Virus record (IMG/VR): IMGVR_UViG_3300025132_000345
Span: 1-22,284 of that record
Reading direction: 5' to 3' (one strand)
DNA: 22,284 nt
DNA from: a virus
The notes under the pieces are model-generated. The model searched no databases, had not been told where the DNA came from, and was given only the letters and a program-made list of their open reading frames with translations. This document shows, in pieces, positions 1 through 6,601 of the stretch. The position numbers and the translations under genes are program-made. How positions within the stretch are numbered: position 1 is the first letter of the stretch; the number at the start of each line of letters is the position of its first letter.

Positions 1-255
1 AGATTATAAGAAAAGTGATTGGCATTTTTTAGCTCTACATAGATGCAAATAAACCTGAACATCAGCAGGTATAGCCTGATGTGCCTAGATGAGGGTAGTG
101 TCGTTATGAGGTTACGATTCCACGAGTATGCAAAGCAACCGAAAAAATCATCGAGCTTACAGGTGGTGCGCAGTGAGTCACAGCGTAAGGCTAGAAACCG
201 AAAGGATGCCAAGTGCGTTTAAACATATTAACAATGTCCTAAAGGAGGGCACATT
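1..255. promoter_or_regulatory. Non-coding leader before the early operon
   Basis: I see no convincing gene here. The stretch holds a perfect 7-bp hairpin (ACATCAG 59-65, CTGATGT 76-82) and an imperfect palindrome at 169-185 (CGCAGTGAGTCACAGCG, one mismatch, centred on G177) that could be an operator or an RNA stem. It also holds the first copy of the repeated octamer GTTTAAAC at 217-224. A very strong Shine-Dalgarno (AAAGGAGGG, 241-249) precedes the first gene. An open frame from 128 to 331 is not believed, because it overlaps the well-supported gene at 256. I could not identify a clear promoter; the region may be a structured 5' leader, operator or part of an origin. Confidence 0.4.
169..185. 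promoter_or_regulatory. Imperfect palindrome, possible operator
   Basis: CGCAGTGAGTCACAGCG reads as an inverted repeat around G177 with one mismatch (A172/A182), and the flanking T167/A187 also pair. Its size and symmetry suit a dimeric regulator. It lies about 70 bp upstream of the first early gene. It could equally be the stem of a leader RNA. No binding protein can be assigned. Confidence 0.25.
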
Positions 256-456
256 ATGGTTGATCAAGAAAATGAAACAAAAGAATACAGAGTGCGTTTG
301 TCTGGTTATGTTGAAGGTGAGGCATATGTAGAGGCGCAGAGTCTTGATGATGCAGAAAGCAAAGCTGAGTATTTATCGGTATCGGATATTGTGCATCATG
401 GGGGTGATATAGACTTCTCAAATGTGTTAATGGTTGATGCAGTGGAGGTAGCATGA
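256..456 (+). CDS. Small conserved-type early protein (66 aa)
   Basis: First gene of the early operon, with a textbook Shine-Dalgarno (AAAGGAGGG) 6 bp before the ATG. The product is short and acidic, with a beta-rich N-terminal half followed by a motif of the form V-x-A-x-S-x-D-D-A-E-x-K-A-E (about residues 25-38). The same pattern occurs in the proteins at 1278-1493 and 18270-18464, so these look like three members of one small fold family, reminiscent of DpnD/PcfM-like domains, though I would not assign that name. It has no signal peptide, membrane segment or catalytic motif. Its stop overlaps the next ATG (ATGA), so the two are probably translationally coupled. Function unknown. Confidence 0.8.
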   Translation: MVDQENETKEYRVRLSGYVEGEAYVEAQSLDDAESKAEYLSVSDIVHHGGDIDFSNVLMVDAVEVA

Positions 457-641
457 TTCAAGAAGAATTGTATTTCAACGAGCTAATCATGCGAGAGGCG
501 CAACATACTATCATCATGGAGGCAATGTTTTGGGTAGGTACACCAATACTCATGATGATCGTATTGTCTGCGTGTATTCAAATTCACGAAAAATTTACAG
601 GAGGCTCATATGAGTTCATCGAAAGACTATTTGATAGCTAA
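453..641 (+). CDS. Small single-pass membrane protein (62 aa)
   Basis: The start codon overlaps the previous stop as ATGA, which supports coupling. After about 24 polar residues there is one hydrophobic stretch (roughly residues 25-43, containing WVGTPILMMIVLSACIQI) long enough to span a membrane, followed by a short polar tail. The last 32 bases overlap the following gene. I do not recognise a family. Small membrane proteins early in phage operons often act on the host envelope or in superinfection exclusion, but nothing here shows that. Confidence 0.65.
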   Translation: MIQEELYFNELIMREAQHTIIMEAMFWVGTPILMMIVLSACIQIHEKFTGGSYEFIERLFDS

Positions 642-855
642 GAAAAACCTGCTTAAAAAGAATAAAAAAGCAAAGATTGAAGCTATGCGCAGGGCAATAA
701 GAGTGCTCAAAGGTGCAGAGTGTGTCTGTTGCACAGAAGGTCTGTATAAGAATGACATTGATCTAGAAGGTTTGATAATTCACATCACAGATGTCATGTC
801 GGTTGCAGAAGGTAAAACAAGTCGTTTAAACATAGTGGAGGTGGATGAAGTATGA
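610..855 (+). CDS. Small basic protein with a CxCC motif (81 aa)
   Basis: A strong ribosome binding site (AGGAGG, 599-604) sits before this ATG, which lies inside the end of the preceding gene. The N-terminal 35 residues are Lys/Arg-rich and probably helical. The middle carries C-V-C-C (about residues 38-41), a possible metal site though too few ligands are visible to call a zinc finger. The C-terminal half is acidic. The Arg-Leu-Asn near the end is encoded by a GTTTAAAC copy at 824-831. Function unknown. Confidence 0.7.
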   Translation: MSSSKDYLIAKKNLLKKNKKAKIEAMRRAIRVLKGAECVCCTEGLYKNDIDLEGLIIHITDVMSVAEGKTSRLNIVEVDEV

Positions 856-1043
856 GTATGGTAAATAAACAAAAAATAACAGAAACTGAGATGAGTGAAA
901 ATTGTCCAGAATGTGGCTTTATTTTAGAACAAGATGAACAAGAATTTGATACATCAGTTTGCTACAAATGTGGACTAGGTTGGGAGACTTACGAGCCTCA
1001 AGCGATAGATGATCATTACATGGGGGTATCAAATGATGAATGA
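852..1043 (+). CDS. Zinc-ribbon protein (63 aa)
   Basis: Starts by ATGA overlap with the preceding gene. The sequence shows two cysteine pairs, CPEC near residue 18 and CYKC near residue 37, about 19 residues apart, with Gly following each pair. This is the usual geometry of a small zinc ribbon, so zinc binding by four cysteines is expected. The rest is acidic. An alternative start at the downstream Met (MSENCPECG) would leave the ribbon intact. Such tiny ribbons in phages may bind nucleic acid or host transcription proteins; the target is not evident. Confidence 0.75.
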   Translation: MSMVNKQKITETEMSENCPECGFILEQDEQEFDTSVCYKCGLGWETYEPQAIDDHYMGVSNDE

Positions 1044-1275
1044 TTATCCGAGAGGTTTAACCTTGAATCTCAATAGCATTGAAGATGCTAGAGAGTATTT
1101 GAGGGATGCTAAAGCAAGGATTAATCCTAGTAACGCAACAATAAAGAAACCAGTGGTTTCCATTAGGTTGTTATTACAAAACGATTATGACCTGCTCACA
1201 CAAGCAGTAACAGGGATGCATAACATGAAGATGTTCAGGTTTGTGCATGGTGCAAAAAAATATACATGGGAGTGA
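1033..1275 (+). CDS. Hypothetical early protein (80 aa)
   Basis: I place the start at the ATG at 1033, where GGGGG (1022-1026) can serve as Shine-Dalgarno. An upstream in-frame ATG at 1009 exists but lies deep inside the zinc-ribbon gene without a ribosome site. The start overlaps the end of that gene by about 11 bases. The product has a helical segment with the pattern SIEDAREYLRDAK and a basic middle and tail. No known domain is recognised. It is followed within a few bases by the next gene, as part of the same operon. Confidence 0.65.
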   Translation: MMNDYPRGLTLNLNSIEDAREYLRDAKARINPSNATIKKPVVSIRLLLQNDYDLLTQAVTGMHNMKMFRFVHGAKKYTWE

Positions 1276-1277
1276 CA

Positions 1278-1493
1278 ATGGCTAGGTATAAAACAAAAAG
1301 ATTTGTTCTTGAATCTGTATGGGATGAACAATGGGTGGAATGCGAGGCTGATTCGATAGAAGAGGCAGGAAGAAAATTTGAGCAACATGAAGGTGTTGAG
1401 GTTACGCATTCTGAAATGGGCGATGTTGAAGAAACAATTCGAGTTGATATAGAGCTACCAATATTATTGGTGAAGGAGTCTGACAATGGATAA
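1278..1493 (+). CDS. Small early protein, same fold family as the 256 gene (71 aa)
   Basis: The start at ATG 1278 (MARYKTK) is chosen because GGGAG at 1268-1272 is well placed; the in-frame ATG at 1266 has no ribosome site and overlaps the previous gene. The layout is a beta-rich N-terminus followed by C-E-A-D-S-I-E-E-A-G-R-K-F-E, which matches the A-x-S-x-(D/E)-(E/D)-A-x-x-K-x-E pattern of the proteins at 256-456 and 18270-18464. The protein is acidic, with no membrane segment. Its end overlaps the next start by 8 bases. Function unknown. Confidence 0.7.
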   Translation: MARYKTKRFVLESVWDEQWVECEADSIEEAGRKFEQHEGVEVTHSEMGDVEETIRVDIELPILLVKESDNG

Positions 1494-1884
1494 ATACAAA
1501 GTATTAATTATCGGTGATGAAATGAGTGGCTTAGATTTAGAGGTAAGATCTTTTGATGAAAAGCCTACGCTCAAGGAGATGCAAGAGATGGTGGGTGGAT
1601 ACATAGAGTTCGTTCCTGTATTCATGCATCAGGGTATGGCTGAAAGCAATTTTATTATGGAAAAAGTAGCCGATTTGCTTGAGTTTACAGAAAAAGATTT
1701 TGAAAAATATGCAGGTGCAGAGATGACAGGTGTCATTAATGAAGAAGGTAAGTTCAATGGCTCTGAGCCTAATCCAATAGCTACTGAGCTTTATAATGCG
1801 TTTAAACAGTTTAATAAAATACCTGATGATGGAGATTGGATTGCAGGAACGATGTTCATTCCGATCAACTTCAAGATGGATTAG
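1486..1884 (+). CDS. DUF3846-like early protein (132 aa)
   Basis: Good Shine-Dalgarno (AAGGAG, 1473-1478). The protein has M-V-G-G-Y-I-E-F-V near residues 36-44, then V-I-N-E-E-G-K around 85-91, and N-P-I-A-T-E-L followed by D-W-I-A-G-T-M near the end. This order (GGYIE, NEEGK, N-x-I-A, G-T) is what I remember of the DUF3846 family found in phages and plasmids, whose function is unknown. A GTTTAAAC copy at 1800 encodes the Phe-Lys-Gln near the C-terminus. It is the last gene before the internal promoter at 1917. Confidence 0.7.
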   Translation: MDKYKVLIIGDEMSGLDLEVRSFDEKPTLKEMQEMVGGYIEFVPVFMHQGMAESNFIMEKVADLLEFTEKDFEKYAGAEMTGVINEEGKFNGSEPNPIATELYNAFKQFNKIPDDGDWIAGTMFIPINFKMD

Positions 1885-1916
1885 TTACTCTGTAAACCTT
1901 ATGATATAAAAAGTTC

Positions 1917-1945
1917 TTGACACAAAAAAACACAAGCCTCATAAT
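1917..1945 (+). promoter_or_regulatory. Sigma70-type promoter
   Basis: A consensus -35 box TTGACA (1917-1922), a 17-bp spacer and a -10 box CATAAT (1940-1945; five of six consensus bases) lie in the 99-bp gap between the gene ending at 1884 and the next gene. Transcription should begin near 1952 and give a short leader before the Shine-Dalgarno GGAGG (1974-1978). It would drive the genes from 1984 to 4892 using host RNA polymerase. Confidence 0.75.
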
Positions 1946-1983
1946 GGGGTTTCAATAAATCGCAACTGACTGTGGAGGTCGAT

Positions 1984-2391
1984 ATGCAAAAGACTAAAAA
2001 GCCTTTGATTCAAAAGCACTATGAAAAACTAAACATCATTCGCTCATTCAGCGATGATTTGGTTGTTGTTCCTTGCTCATACAAGGGCAAGCCTAGAGGT
2101 GCGTTGGCACTCAAGCAAGGCACTCGTTTTGTTCCCATTGCACTACTGATAGATAGCAAGCACATAGACAATTTCAATTATGTGGGTTTTGAGACATCGG
2201 AAATCATCAATGAAATATTTGATGACATAAGAAAAATTGATCCAAGAAAAACGCTTGATGAGATCAATGAGCATGACGAGGGTGTATCACTAGCGTTCAA
2301 TGAGCTTGTGGATGGACTCTTGCACATGGAAGAAGAACTGGATTTAGATATTTACACTGGTGAAAGCAAAAGCTCAAAGGAGGGCAAATAA
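1984..2391 (+). CDS. Hypothetical early protein (135 aa)
   Basis: The start is set at ATG 1984, five bases after GGAGG; a GTG at 1972 is in frame but sits upstream of that Shine-Dalgarno. It is the first gene after the promoter at 1917-1945. The N-terminal third is basic. The middle, with G-K-P-R-G-A-L-A-L-K-Q-G-T-R-F-V-P, looks like a small beta sheet. The C-terminal third is strongly acidic (EEELDLD). No family is recognised. The stop overlaps the next start (TAATG). Confidence 0.75.
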   Translation: MQKTKKPLIQKHYEKLNIIRSFSDDLVVVPCSYKGKPRGALALKQGTRFVPIALLIDSKHIDNFNYVGFETSEIINEIFDDIRKIDPRKTLDEINEHDEGVSLAFNELVDGLLHMEEELDLDIYTGESKSSKEGK

Positions 2392-2570
2392 TGAAAATCA
2401 CTGAACTGAAAAAACTAGCAAAAGAAATTGGTGAGAAGAAGATCATCAAGATGATTGAATCCACCATCGAGAAAGATGCAATACCTGCGGATGTCAAAAA
2501 GCATGTGCAAGGTGTGCTCAAGCACTTCAAGTCTGACTCGTTTAAACAAGCAGATGCAGGTGGTAGCTAA
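2391..2570 (+). CDS. Small Lys-rich helical protein (59 aa)
   Basis: Starts by TAATG overlap with the previous gene, six bases after a strong Shine-Dalgarno (AAGGAGGG, 2377-2384), and ends by TAATG overlap with the next. The product is mostly charged helix, beginning MKITELKKLAKEIGEKK. Near the C-terminus the Ser-Phe-Lys-Gln is encoded by a GTTTAAAC copy (2540-2547). Function unknown. The tight coupling on both sides makes it very likely real despite its size. Confidence 0.7.
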   Translation: MKITELKKLAKEIGEKKIIKMIESTIEKDAIPADVKKHVQGVLKHFKSDSFKQADAGGS

Positions 2571-3091
2571 TGGCTACCCCTGCGCCAAGAGAGGCATTCG
2601 ATAACGATCAAGAATATCTAAAAGCTTATTGGATAACCACAGAATTCGGTGTCGATAATACCGATGACTATGATGTGTTTATGAACTTCTTTCAAGAGGG
2701 GCATTGTCCTCAAACAGAAGAAGAGAAAGAACATTATGAGGCTTTGCCTGATATAGGCATAAAAGTATATCGTGGATATGAATTCACAAGTGGCTCGCCT
2801 TATCGTATTTCATGGACTCCAAACAAGCGTGAAGCTGAATTCTTTGCACATAGAACAGCTATGTTTGAAGAATGTTTCAGGAAAAATGGTGACTCGAATC
2901 GCACAAAAGAAATCATTCCAATGCTTGCAAGCATGACAATAAGCAAGGGCAACATAGATGCGGTGCTGTTACAGCGTGAATGTGAATACATAATCTGTCA
3001 TGCCGATGCTATATGGTATGACGAGTATGAAGAGTTTGAAATCACAATAGAAAAAAGACTTGATTTATTGCCAAAAAAGGAGGGCATATGA
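2570..3091 (+). CDS. Putative ADP-ribosyltransferase-like protein (173 aa)
   Basis: Translationally coupled (TAATG) to the gene before. Three motifs appear in the right order for an R-S-E type ADP-ribosyltransferase: V-Y-R-G (Arg68), S-W-T (81-83) followed by an A-E-F-F-A helix, and R-E-C-E-Y-I-I (Glu137, Glu139) near the C-terminus. In that fold the Arg binds NAD, the Ser stabilises the pocket and the last Glu is catalytic. Phage enzymes of this kind modify host proteins early in infection, for example T4 Alt and ModA. The assignment rests on motif spacing only; the protein could be a catalytically dead relative or unrelated. The first 60 residues are acidic and of unknown role. Confidence 0.45.
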   Translation: MATPAPREAFDNDQEYLKAYWITTEFGVDNTDDYDVFMNFFQEGHCPQTEEEKEHYEALPDIGIKVYRGYEFTSGSPYRISWTPNKREAEFFAHRTAMFEECFRKNGDSNRTKEIIPMLASMTISKGNIDAVLLQRECEYIICHADAIWYDEYEEFEITIEKRLDLLPKKEGI

Positions 3092-3585
3092 GCAAGAAAA
3101 AAATGACAAAAGAAGAAGAAAAGCTTTTCAAAGACAATGTTGTATTGTTGTCTGACAGAAAAGAATCGTTTAAACAAGGCAAAGCAAGACTCGAAGGCTC
3201 ACTGCGTGTTGAGCAAAGCTTAAAAAATGCAAGTCATGACGAAAACTTTGGATTCTGGTTTGGAGATGAAGGCAAAGGCGATGTAAACATAACAGGTAAA
3301 GTCAGTAAAAAACTATTCAAAGCTCATGGTAGCGAAGAGGAGGCTCAAAATTACATGAGCTATTTACTTCATCTTATTAGTGTTGGAACTTTTGGCATAA
3401 CAAGTTATGTAGAGGATGCACATAACATGAAAGCTATTGCAAACAATGAAACAGTATTCGCTAAATTTCCTTATGATGAAACTATTCCTAAGAAAGATCT
3501 TACAAGCGAGGACATCATAGTGGTCACGATACCTTTTCATAGAGAAGAAATCTTTGTGTGCTTGGAATCGGAGATTCTGTCATGA
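3088..3585 (+). CDS. Hypothetical early protein (165 aa)
   Basis: Starts by ATGA overlap with the preceding gene, after AAGGAGGG (3077-3084). The N-terminal 60 residues are Lys/Glu-rich and probably helical. The middle has a Gly/Asp-rich turn region (FWFGDEGKGDVNITGK) and a hydrophobic helix (YLLHLISVGTFGI). The C-terminus has alternating hydrophobic residues suggesting beta strands. No family is recognised. A GTTTAAAC copy at 3168 encodes Ser-Phe-Lys-Gln. The stop overlaps the next start (ATGA). Confidence 0.7.
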   Translation: MSKKKMTKEEEKLFKDNVVLLSDRKESFKQGKARLEGSLRVEQSLKNASHDENFGFWFGDEGKGDVNITGKVSKKLFKAHGSEEEAQNYMSYLLHLISVGTFGITSYVEDAHNMKAIANNETVFAKFPYDETIPKKDLTSEDIIVVTIPFHREEIFVCLESEILS

Positions 3586-3953
3586 GAGCACCTCCGCACT
3601 GGTACAATCTCGCTGAAAAATTCAGGCGAGAAAATCACACGCTTCAACAAATATCTGATCTCTTGGGAGTAGCTATACCTACTCTCAGGACTCAACTATT
3701 GTTACGAATGAAAGATTATGATGCGTTTAAACAGCCTACAGCAAACGATGAAGCAAGACAAAGGAGCTTGAGAATACTAGAGGCAGTTGATGCAAAAGAA
3801 TCTATTTCTAAAATCGCAAGAGAAGAAGGTGTTTCTCGGCAATGGATATACAAACTGTTGAAAAGGAGAGAAGAAAAGATTAACAGATTTGTTAAAGAAG
3901 AAGTTAAACGAAAACAATTAGAAAAAAAATTCGAGGGTTACAGTTATGAATGA
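3582..3953 (+). CDS. Double helix-turn-helix DNA-binding protein (123 aa)
   Basis: The start at ATG 3582 overlaps the preceding stop; an upstream in-frame ATG at 3558 would lie further inside the previous gene. Two homeodomain-like helix-turn-helix units are visible: residues about 12-40 (ending LLGVAIPTLRTQL) and about 65-95 (S-I-S-K-I-A-R-E-E-G-V-S-R-Q-W-I-Y). Both read like the sigma-region-4/resolvase type of HTH. The C-terminal 30 residues are a highly charged helix. It probably regulates phage or host transcription, but the operator is unknown. A GTTTAAAC copy at 3725 lies between the two HTH units. Confidence 0.75.
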   Translation: MRAPPHWYNLAEKFRRENHTLQQISDLLGVAIPTLRTQLLLRMKDYDAFKQPTANDEARQRSLRILEAVDAKESISKIAREEGVSRQWIYKLLKRREEKINRFVKEEVKRKQLEKKFEGYSYE

Positions 3954-4170
3954 TGAAAAACAAATCAAAGATTTGGCTAAGTATATGCATGCATTGGATG
4001 ACATGAATGTGCTTACAGCAAGATTAAAATCTTGCGTAGGAGCAATCAAAAGATCTAAATCGGTATGGGCAAAAAAGCATTGGACTCAAGTAATGAGGGC
4101 ATTACATGACGAATATGTTAGCAGGCACAGTAAGAAAAAAACCATTAAAGGTAATCGTGTTTTACACTAG
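3946..4170 (+). CDS. Small basic hypothetical protein (74 aa)
   Basis: Overlaps the previous gene by 8 bases, with GAGGG (3933-3937) as a plausible Shine-Dalgarno. The product is helical and Lys/Arg-rich, with an amphipathic first half and a basic tail. It could bind nucleic acid, but no motif shows this. It is in the early operon, 8 bp before the next gene. Confidence 0.65.
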   Translation: MNDEKQIKDLAKYMHALDDMNVLTARLKSCVGAIKRSKSVWAKKHWTQVMRALHDEYVSRHSKKKTIKGNRVLH

Positions 4171-4178
4171 GAGGCAAC

Positions 4179-4451
4179 ATGGAAGAAATTAAATTTGATG
4201 TTATTGAAAAAAACATACCCATCCCTCAAAGGAGAGGAGTTGTCAAAACTACAAATCGTTACATATACGATTTTGTAGATCATGCACAGGTTGGAGATAG
4301 CATGGCATTTGAAGACAAAAAAAAATGCGGTGTTCTAAGAAATGCAATATCCAATAGAAAAAAGAGTGGCAAACTGGATGACAAAAAGTTTGTTGAAAGG
4401 ATGCTGTTGAATGATGGGAAAACATATTGGCGATACTGGAGGGTGAAGTGA
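4179..4451 (+). CDS. Phage protein resembling the DUF7303 type (90 aa)
   Basis: Strong ribosome site (TAGGAGG, 4169-4175). The protein has I-P-I-P near residue 15, then a Y-D-F-x-x-x-x-Q-V-G-D-S-M segment (about 30-42), a basic stretch, and a C-terminal Y-W-R-Y-W-R. A P-x-P, GDS, WR layout occurs in a small phage protein family that I recall as DUF7303, with no known function. The family name is tentative. The stop overlaps the next start (TGATG). Confidence 0.65.
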   Translation: MEEIKFDVIEKNIPIPQRRGVVKTTNRYIYDFVDHAQVGDSMAFEDKKKCGVLRNAISNRKKSGKLDDKKFVERMLLNDGKTYWRYWRVK

Positions 4452-4585
4452 TGGAAAAGGCAGACCTTGAGAAGATTAGAGATTTAGTAGATGACTTAGG
4501 TTGGGAGCACCAAAGGATGTCATCAAGCGGTCAGGAAACATATGAACAGCTTTGCAAGATACTCGGTTGGGAGTTTGAGAAATGA
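4451..4585 (+). CDS. Tiny acidic protein (44 aa)
   Basis: A 44-codon frame beginning with the ATG that overlaps the previous stop (TGATG, 4449-4453) and ending by ATGA overlap with the next gene. GGAGGG (4438-4443) is a good Shine-Dalgarno. The product, MEKADLEKIRDLVDDLGWEH onward, is acidic and helical with two Leu-Gly-Trp-Glu repeats (residues about 16-19 and 38-41). No function can be assigned. The double coupling is the main argument that it is real. Confidence 0.65.
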   Translation: MEKADLEKIRDLVDDLGWEHQRMSSSGQETYEQLCKILGWEFEK

Positions 4586-4785
4586 TTGACTTTGAATACA
4601 AAGAGATTGTGAGAGCAAGCATGGGTACTCGCAAGATGATTATCATCGGTTACATTGAAAGATGCAGGCAAGGTTATTTCTTTAGACCTAAAGATAAATC
4701 TCATACAAATCTAAAAAGAACAAAAAGATTTAAAACTGCAAATCAAGTTAGAACATTCATCAAAGGTAAATTAGAATGCGTTTAA
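4582..4785 (+). CDS. Small basic hypothetical protein (67 aa)
   Basis: Starts by ATGA overlap with the 44-aa gene. It is Lys/Arg-rich in its second half with scattered aromatics (GYFFRPKDK), consistent with a small beta-rich nucleic-acid binding protein but not proof. Its stop codon TAA (4783-4785) is the centre of the GTTTAAAC copy at 4780, the only copy here that acts as a stop signal. It overlaps the start of the next gene by 10 bases. Confidence 0.65.
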   Translation: MIDFEYKEIVRASMGTRKMIIIGYIERCRQGYFFRPKDKSHTNLKRTKRFKTANQVRTFIKGKLECV

Positions 4786-4892
4786 ACAGTGTCGATCCCA
4801 GCGAAGAAAGCTGGTGGGAAGAACAAGACCAAGATCATTCTTGGCTGAAACAACAAGAAGAAGAGCAACAACAACAGGAGGATACAGATTAA
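4776..4892 (+). CDS. Tiny Gln/Glu-rich protein ending the early operon (38 aa)
   Basis: ATG at 4776, with a weak upstream site (AAAGG, 4763-4767). The product begins MRLNSVDPSEESWWEEQDQD and ends in a run of Gln and Glu. Residues 2-4 (Arg-Leu-Asn) come from a GTTTAAAC copy. The stop TAA lies in the loop of a 14-bp hairpin and overlaps, on the other strand, the stop of the primase-helicase gene. The acidic low-complexity sequence might mimic DNA or bind a partner, but this is speculation. The small size leaves some doubt. Confidence 0.5.
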   Translation: MRLNSVDPSEESWWEEQDQDHSWLKQQEEEQQQQEDTD

Positions 4893-4906
4893 CTGTATCT
4901 TCCTGT
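4874..4906. terminator. Bidirectional hairpin between converging genes
   Basis: Arms ACAGGAGGATACAG (4874-4887) and CTGTATCTTCCTGT (4893-4906) pair over 14 bp with one G-T wobble, around the loop ATTAA. The loop holds both stop codons: TAA at 4890-4892 for the rightward gene and, on the minus strand, TAA at 4891-4889 for the primase-helicase. There is no clear U-run, so it may be a weak or factor-aided terminator, or an RNA 3'-end stabiliser. Confidence 0.65.
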
Positions 4907-6601
4907 GTTCAAATCATATTTCAACTCTATCACACCCAATCTTCCTGATTGTCTGAATCTAATCTTCTTAACATGAACTCTTACATCGTTAGAGTTTGGA
5001 GTGAAATCTCTTTCAACAATCAATAGATTGTCACATTTGTTGTAGAAATTAGCCGATCCTGATATGTCCTGCGCTGTCGGAGTCGGGAAACTTCCATCCA
5101 TGTTTCGTCTGAGCTTTGTGGGATGAGCTACAAGCCATACATGAACACCATGCGTAGATGCCCATCTTTTTATCTGCGCTAACATCAATGACACATATTC
5201 GGTCTCGGTATATCCAGATGGTCGTTTATGTTCAAACTCATTGTAAGGATCTAAAACCAAACCACGAAGATTCGGATACCTCTGCACTGCATTGGTTGCT
5301 GTGTTTAAACACCATTCAATAGTTGGAGGCTCATCCTCACTACGAATCCAATAAAAATGTTCTTGAATAAATTCAACCGCAGGATACCATTCGTCATCTC
5401 TAACTTTGTTACCTGAGGCTACATCCCAAGTCGGCTTGCCAACAAATTTAGCAACTAACTTGTTTATATGCTCATCTACAGGGTTTTCAAAGCTACAAAT
5501 GGCAAACCTGTGAGCGTGATTCTTTGCCAAGCTGAGTATGATTGCATCTAAAAGCTCTGACTTGCCTCCATTTGGAACACCTGAAACAAGAGTCAACTCG
5601 CCTGCACGAACACGATACGAGCCTGAACTGCCATCTGCATTACCATCCATTGCTTTTATGCCAGTAGATAAGCCTGTGCGTACTTCTCCATGCAACAAGC
5701 GTAGAGCGTTCTCAATGTAATCGTGTGTCTCTCTAAGATCTTTCAATGGATATGGAGTAGCATTGTCCACAATATCCAGAAGTGCAACCTTTCCATTCTG
5801 CAAAACATCGTTGGCATCTTTGTGTCCACTCGGTAATGAAACTGTCCAACATCTCACTTTCCCTAATCTACGAGATAATTCTTCTCTCAATTCAATACCT
5901 TGCTTGTCCTCGTCTGTGAATAATATTATCTGTTTAAACGATTTAAGCTCTTCATGCAAGGTGTCTAGCCAAGACATTTTTCTATCGCCTGCTCCATCAG
6001 GAACTGAAATTACATTGTTCAAACCTGCGCTCATGCATGCCAAAGCATCCATTTCACCTTCAACTATGATCAATTTTTCGTTGTTTTGGTCAACTAAACT
6101 CCATAAATAGGGTAATCTTGTGCCATTTGCTGTCTGTGAAAAGGATTTATCAAGCGTTCTGAACTTAATATTAGTAGTTTGCCCATCGTTCCTGTGTAAA
6201 AAAGCGATTGCTTTTTGATTTTTTCCACCAATAAAGGTGTTTGCACATCGAACTTCCGCTATTTCTAGCACTTTTTTTTCTATCTTTCTCTCATTTACAA
6301 ACCAATCTAGCAATTCTTCGGTGAGAGGATAGGTCTCGATGTCATCTTTGAACTTCGGTTTTGTTTGTTTAAACGATTCAGGGTAACTACTATCATCATT
6401 CCTCCAGATATTGCCTGTCCAATCACAATGATGGCAATTCCATTTAGCACCTTGATTGTCTAATGAGAATGAAAGACATGTATCGTTTTTGTTTTTCTTT
6501 CTTGTGTGGCTACATGATGGACATTTCATTTTAGATTGCCCATCTCTCAATGAGGAGATATTAAAGCCTTCGTTAATAAGTTTTTCTGAGAATGATTTCA
6601 T
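4889..6601 (-). CDS. Phage primase-helicase, T7 gp4/Twinkle type (570 aa)
   Basis: Makes RNA primers and unwinds DNA at the replication fork. Domains in order: a zinc-binding domain with Cys27, Cys30, Cys56 and Cys59; a TOPRIM primase fold (about 175-270) with I-V-E-G-E (Glu181), T-D-E-D (Asp230, Asp232) and the K-D-A-N-D-V motif at 261-266; and a DnaB/RecA-like helicase with Walker A G-V-P-N-G-G-K-S (341-348) and Walker B L-R-G-L-V-L-D-P (445-452). Length and order match bifunctional phage enzymes. It overlaps the upstream partner gene by 4 bases, so the two are coupled. GTTTAAAC copies lie at 5303, 5932 and 6367. No replicative DNA polymerase is in the window. Confidence 0.93.
   Translation of the reverse strand: MKSFSEKLINEGFNISSLRDGQSKMKCPSCSHTRKKNKNDTCLSFSLDNQGAKWNCHHCDWTGNIWRNDDSSYPESFKQTKPKFKDDIETYPLTEELLDWFVNERKIEKKVLEIAEVRCANTFIGGKNQKAIAFLHRNDGQTTNIKFRTLDKSFSQTANGTRLPYLWSLVDQNNEKLIIVEGEMDALACMSAGLNNVISVPDGAGDRKMSWLDTLHEELKSFKQIILFTDEDKQGIELREELSRRLGKVRCWTVSLPSGHKDANDVLQNGKVALLDIVDNATPYPLKDLRETHDYIENALRLLHGEVRTGLSTGIKAMDGNADGSSGSYRVRAGELTLVSGVPNGGKSELLDAIILSLAKNHAHRFAICSFENPVDEHINKLVAKFVGKPTWDVASGNKVRDDEWYPAVEFIQEHFYWIRSEDEPPTIEWCLNTATNAVQRYPNLRGLVLDPYNEFEHKRPSGYTETEYVSLMLAQIKRWASTHGVHVWLVAHPTKLRRNMDGSFPTPTAQDISGSANFYNKCDNLLIVERDFTPNSNDVRVHVKKIRFRQSGRLGVIELKYDLNTGRYS

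Noticed and set aside
161-224. Known ribozyme or riboswitch (glutamine, hammerhead) in the left leader
   Set aside because: Some short strings resemble parts of such motifs, but the required conserved cores are not present together.
128-331. 67-codon plus-strand frame at the left end
   Set aside because: It has no ribosome site and overlaps the well-supported gene at 256, which has an excellent Shine-Dalgarno; its start region is the structured leader.
5763-6110. 115-codon plus-strand frame inside the primase-helicase gene
   Set aside because: Antisense to the TOPRIM domain coding sequence; no ribosome site or recognisable product.
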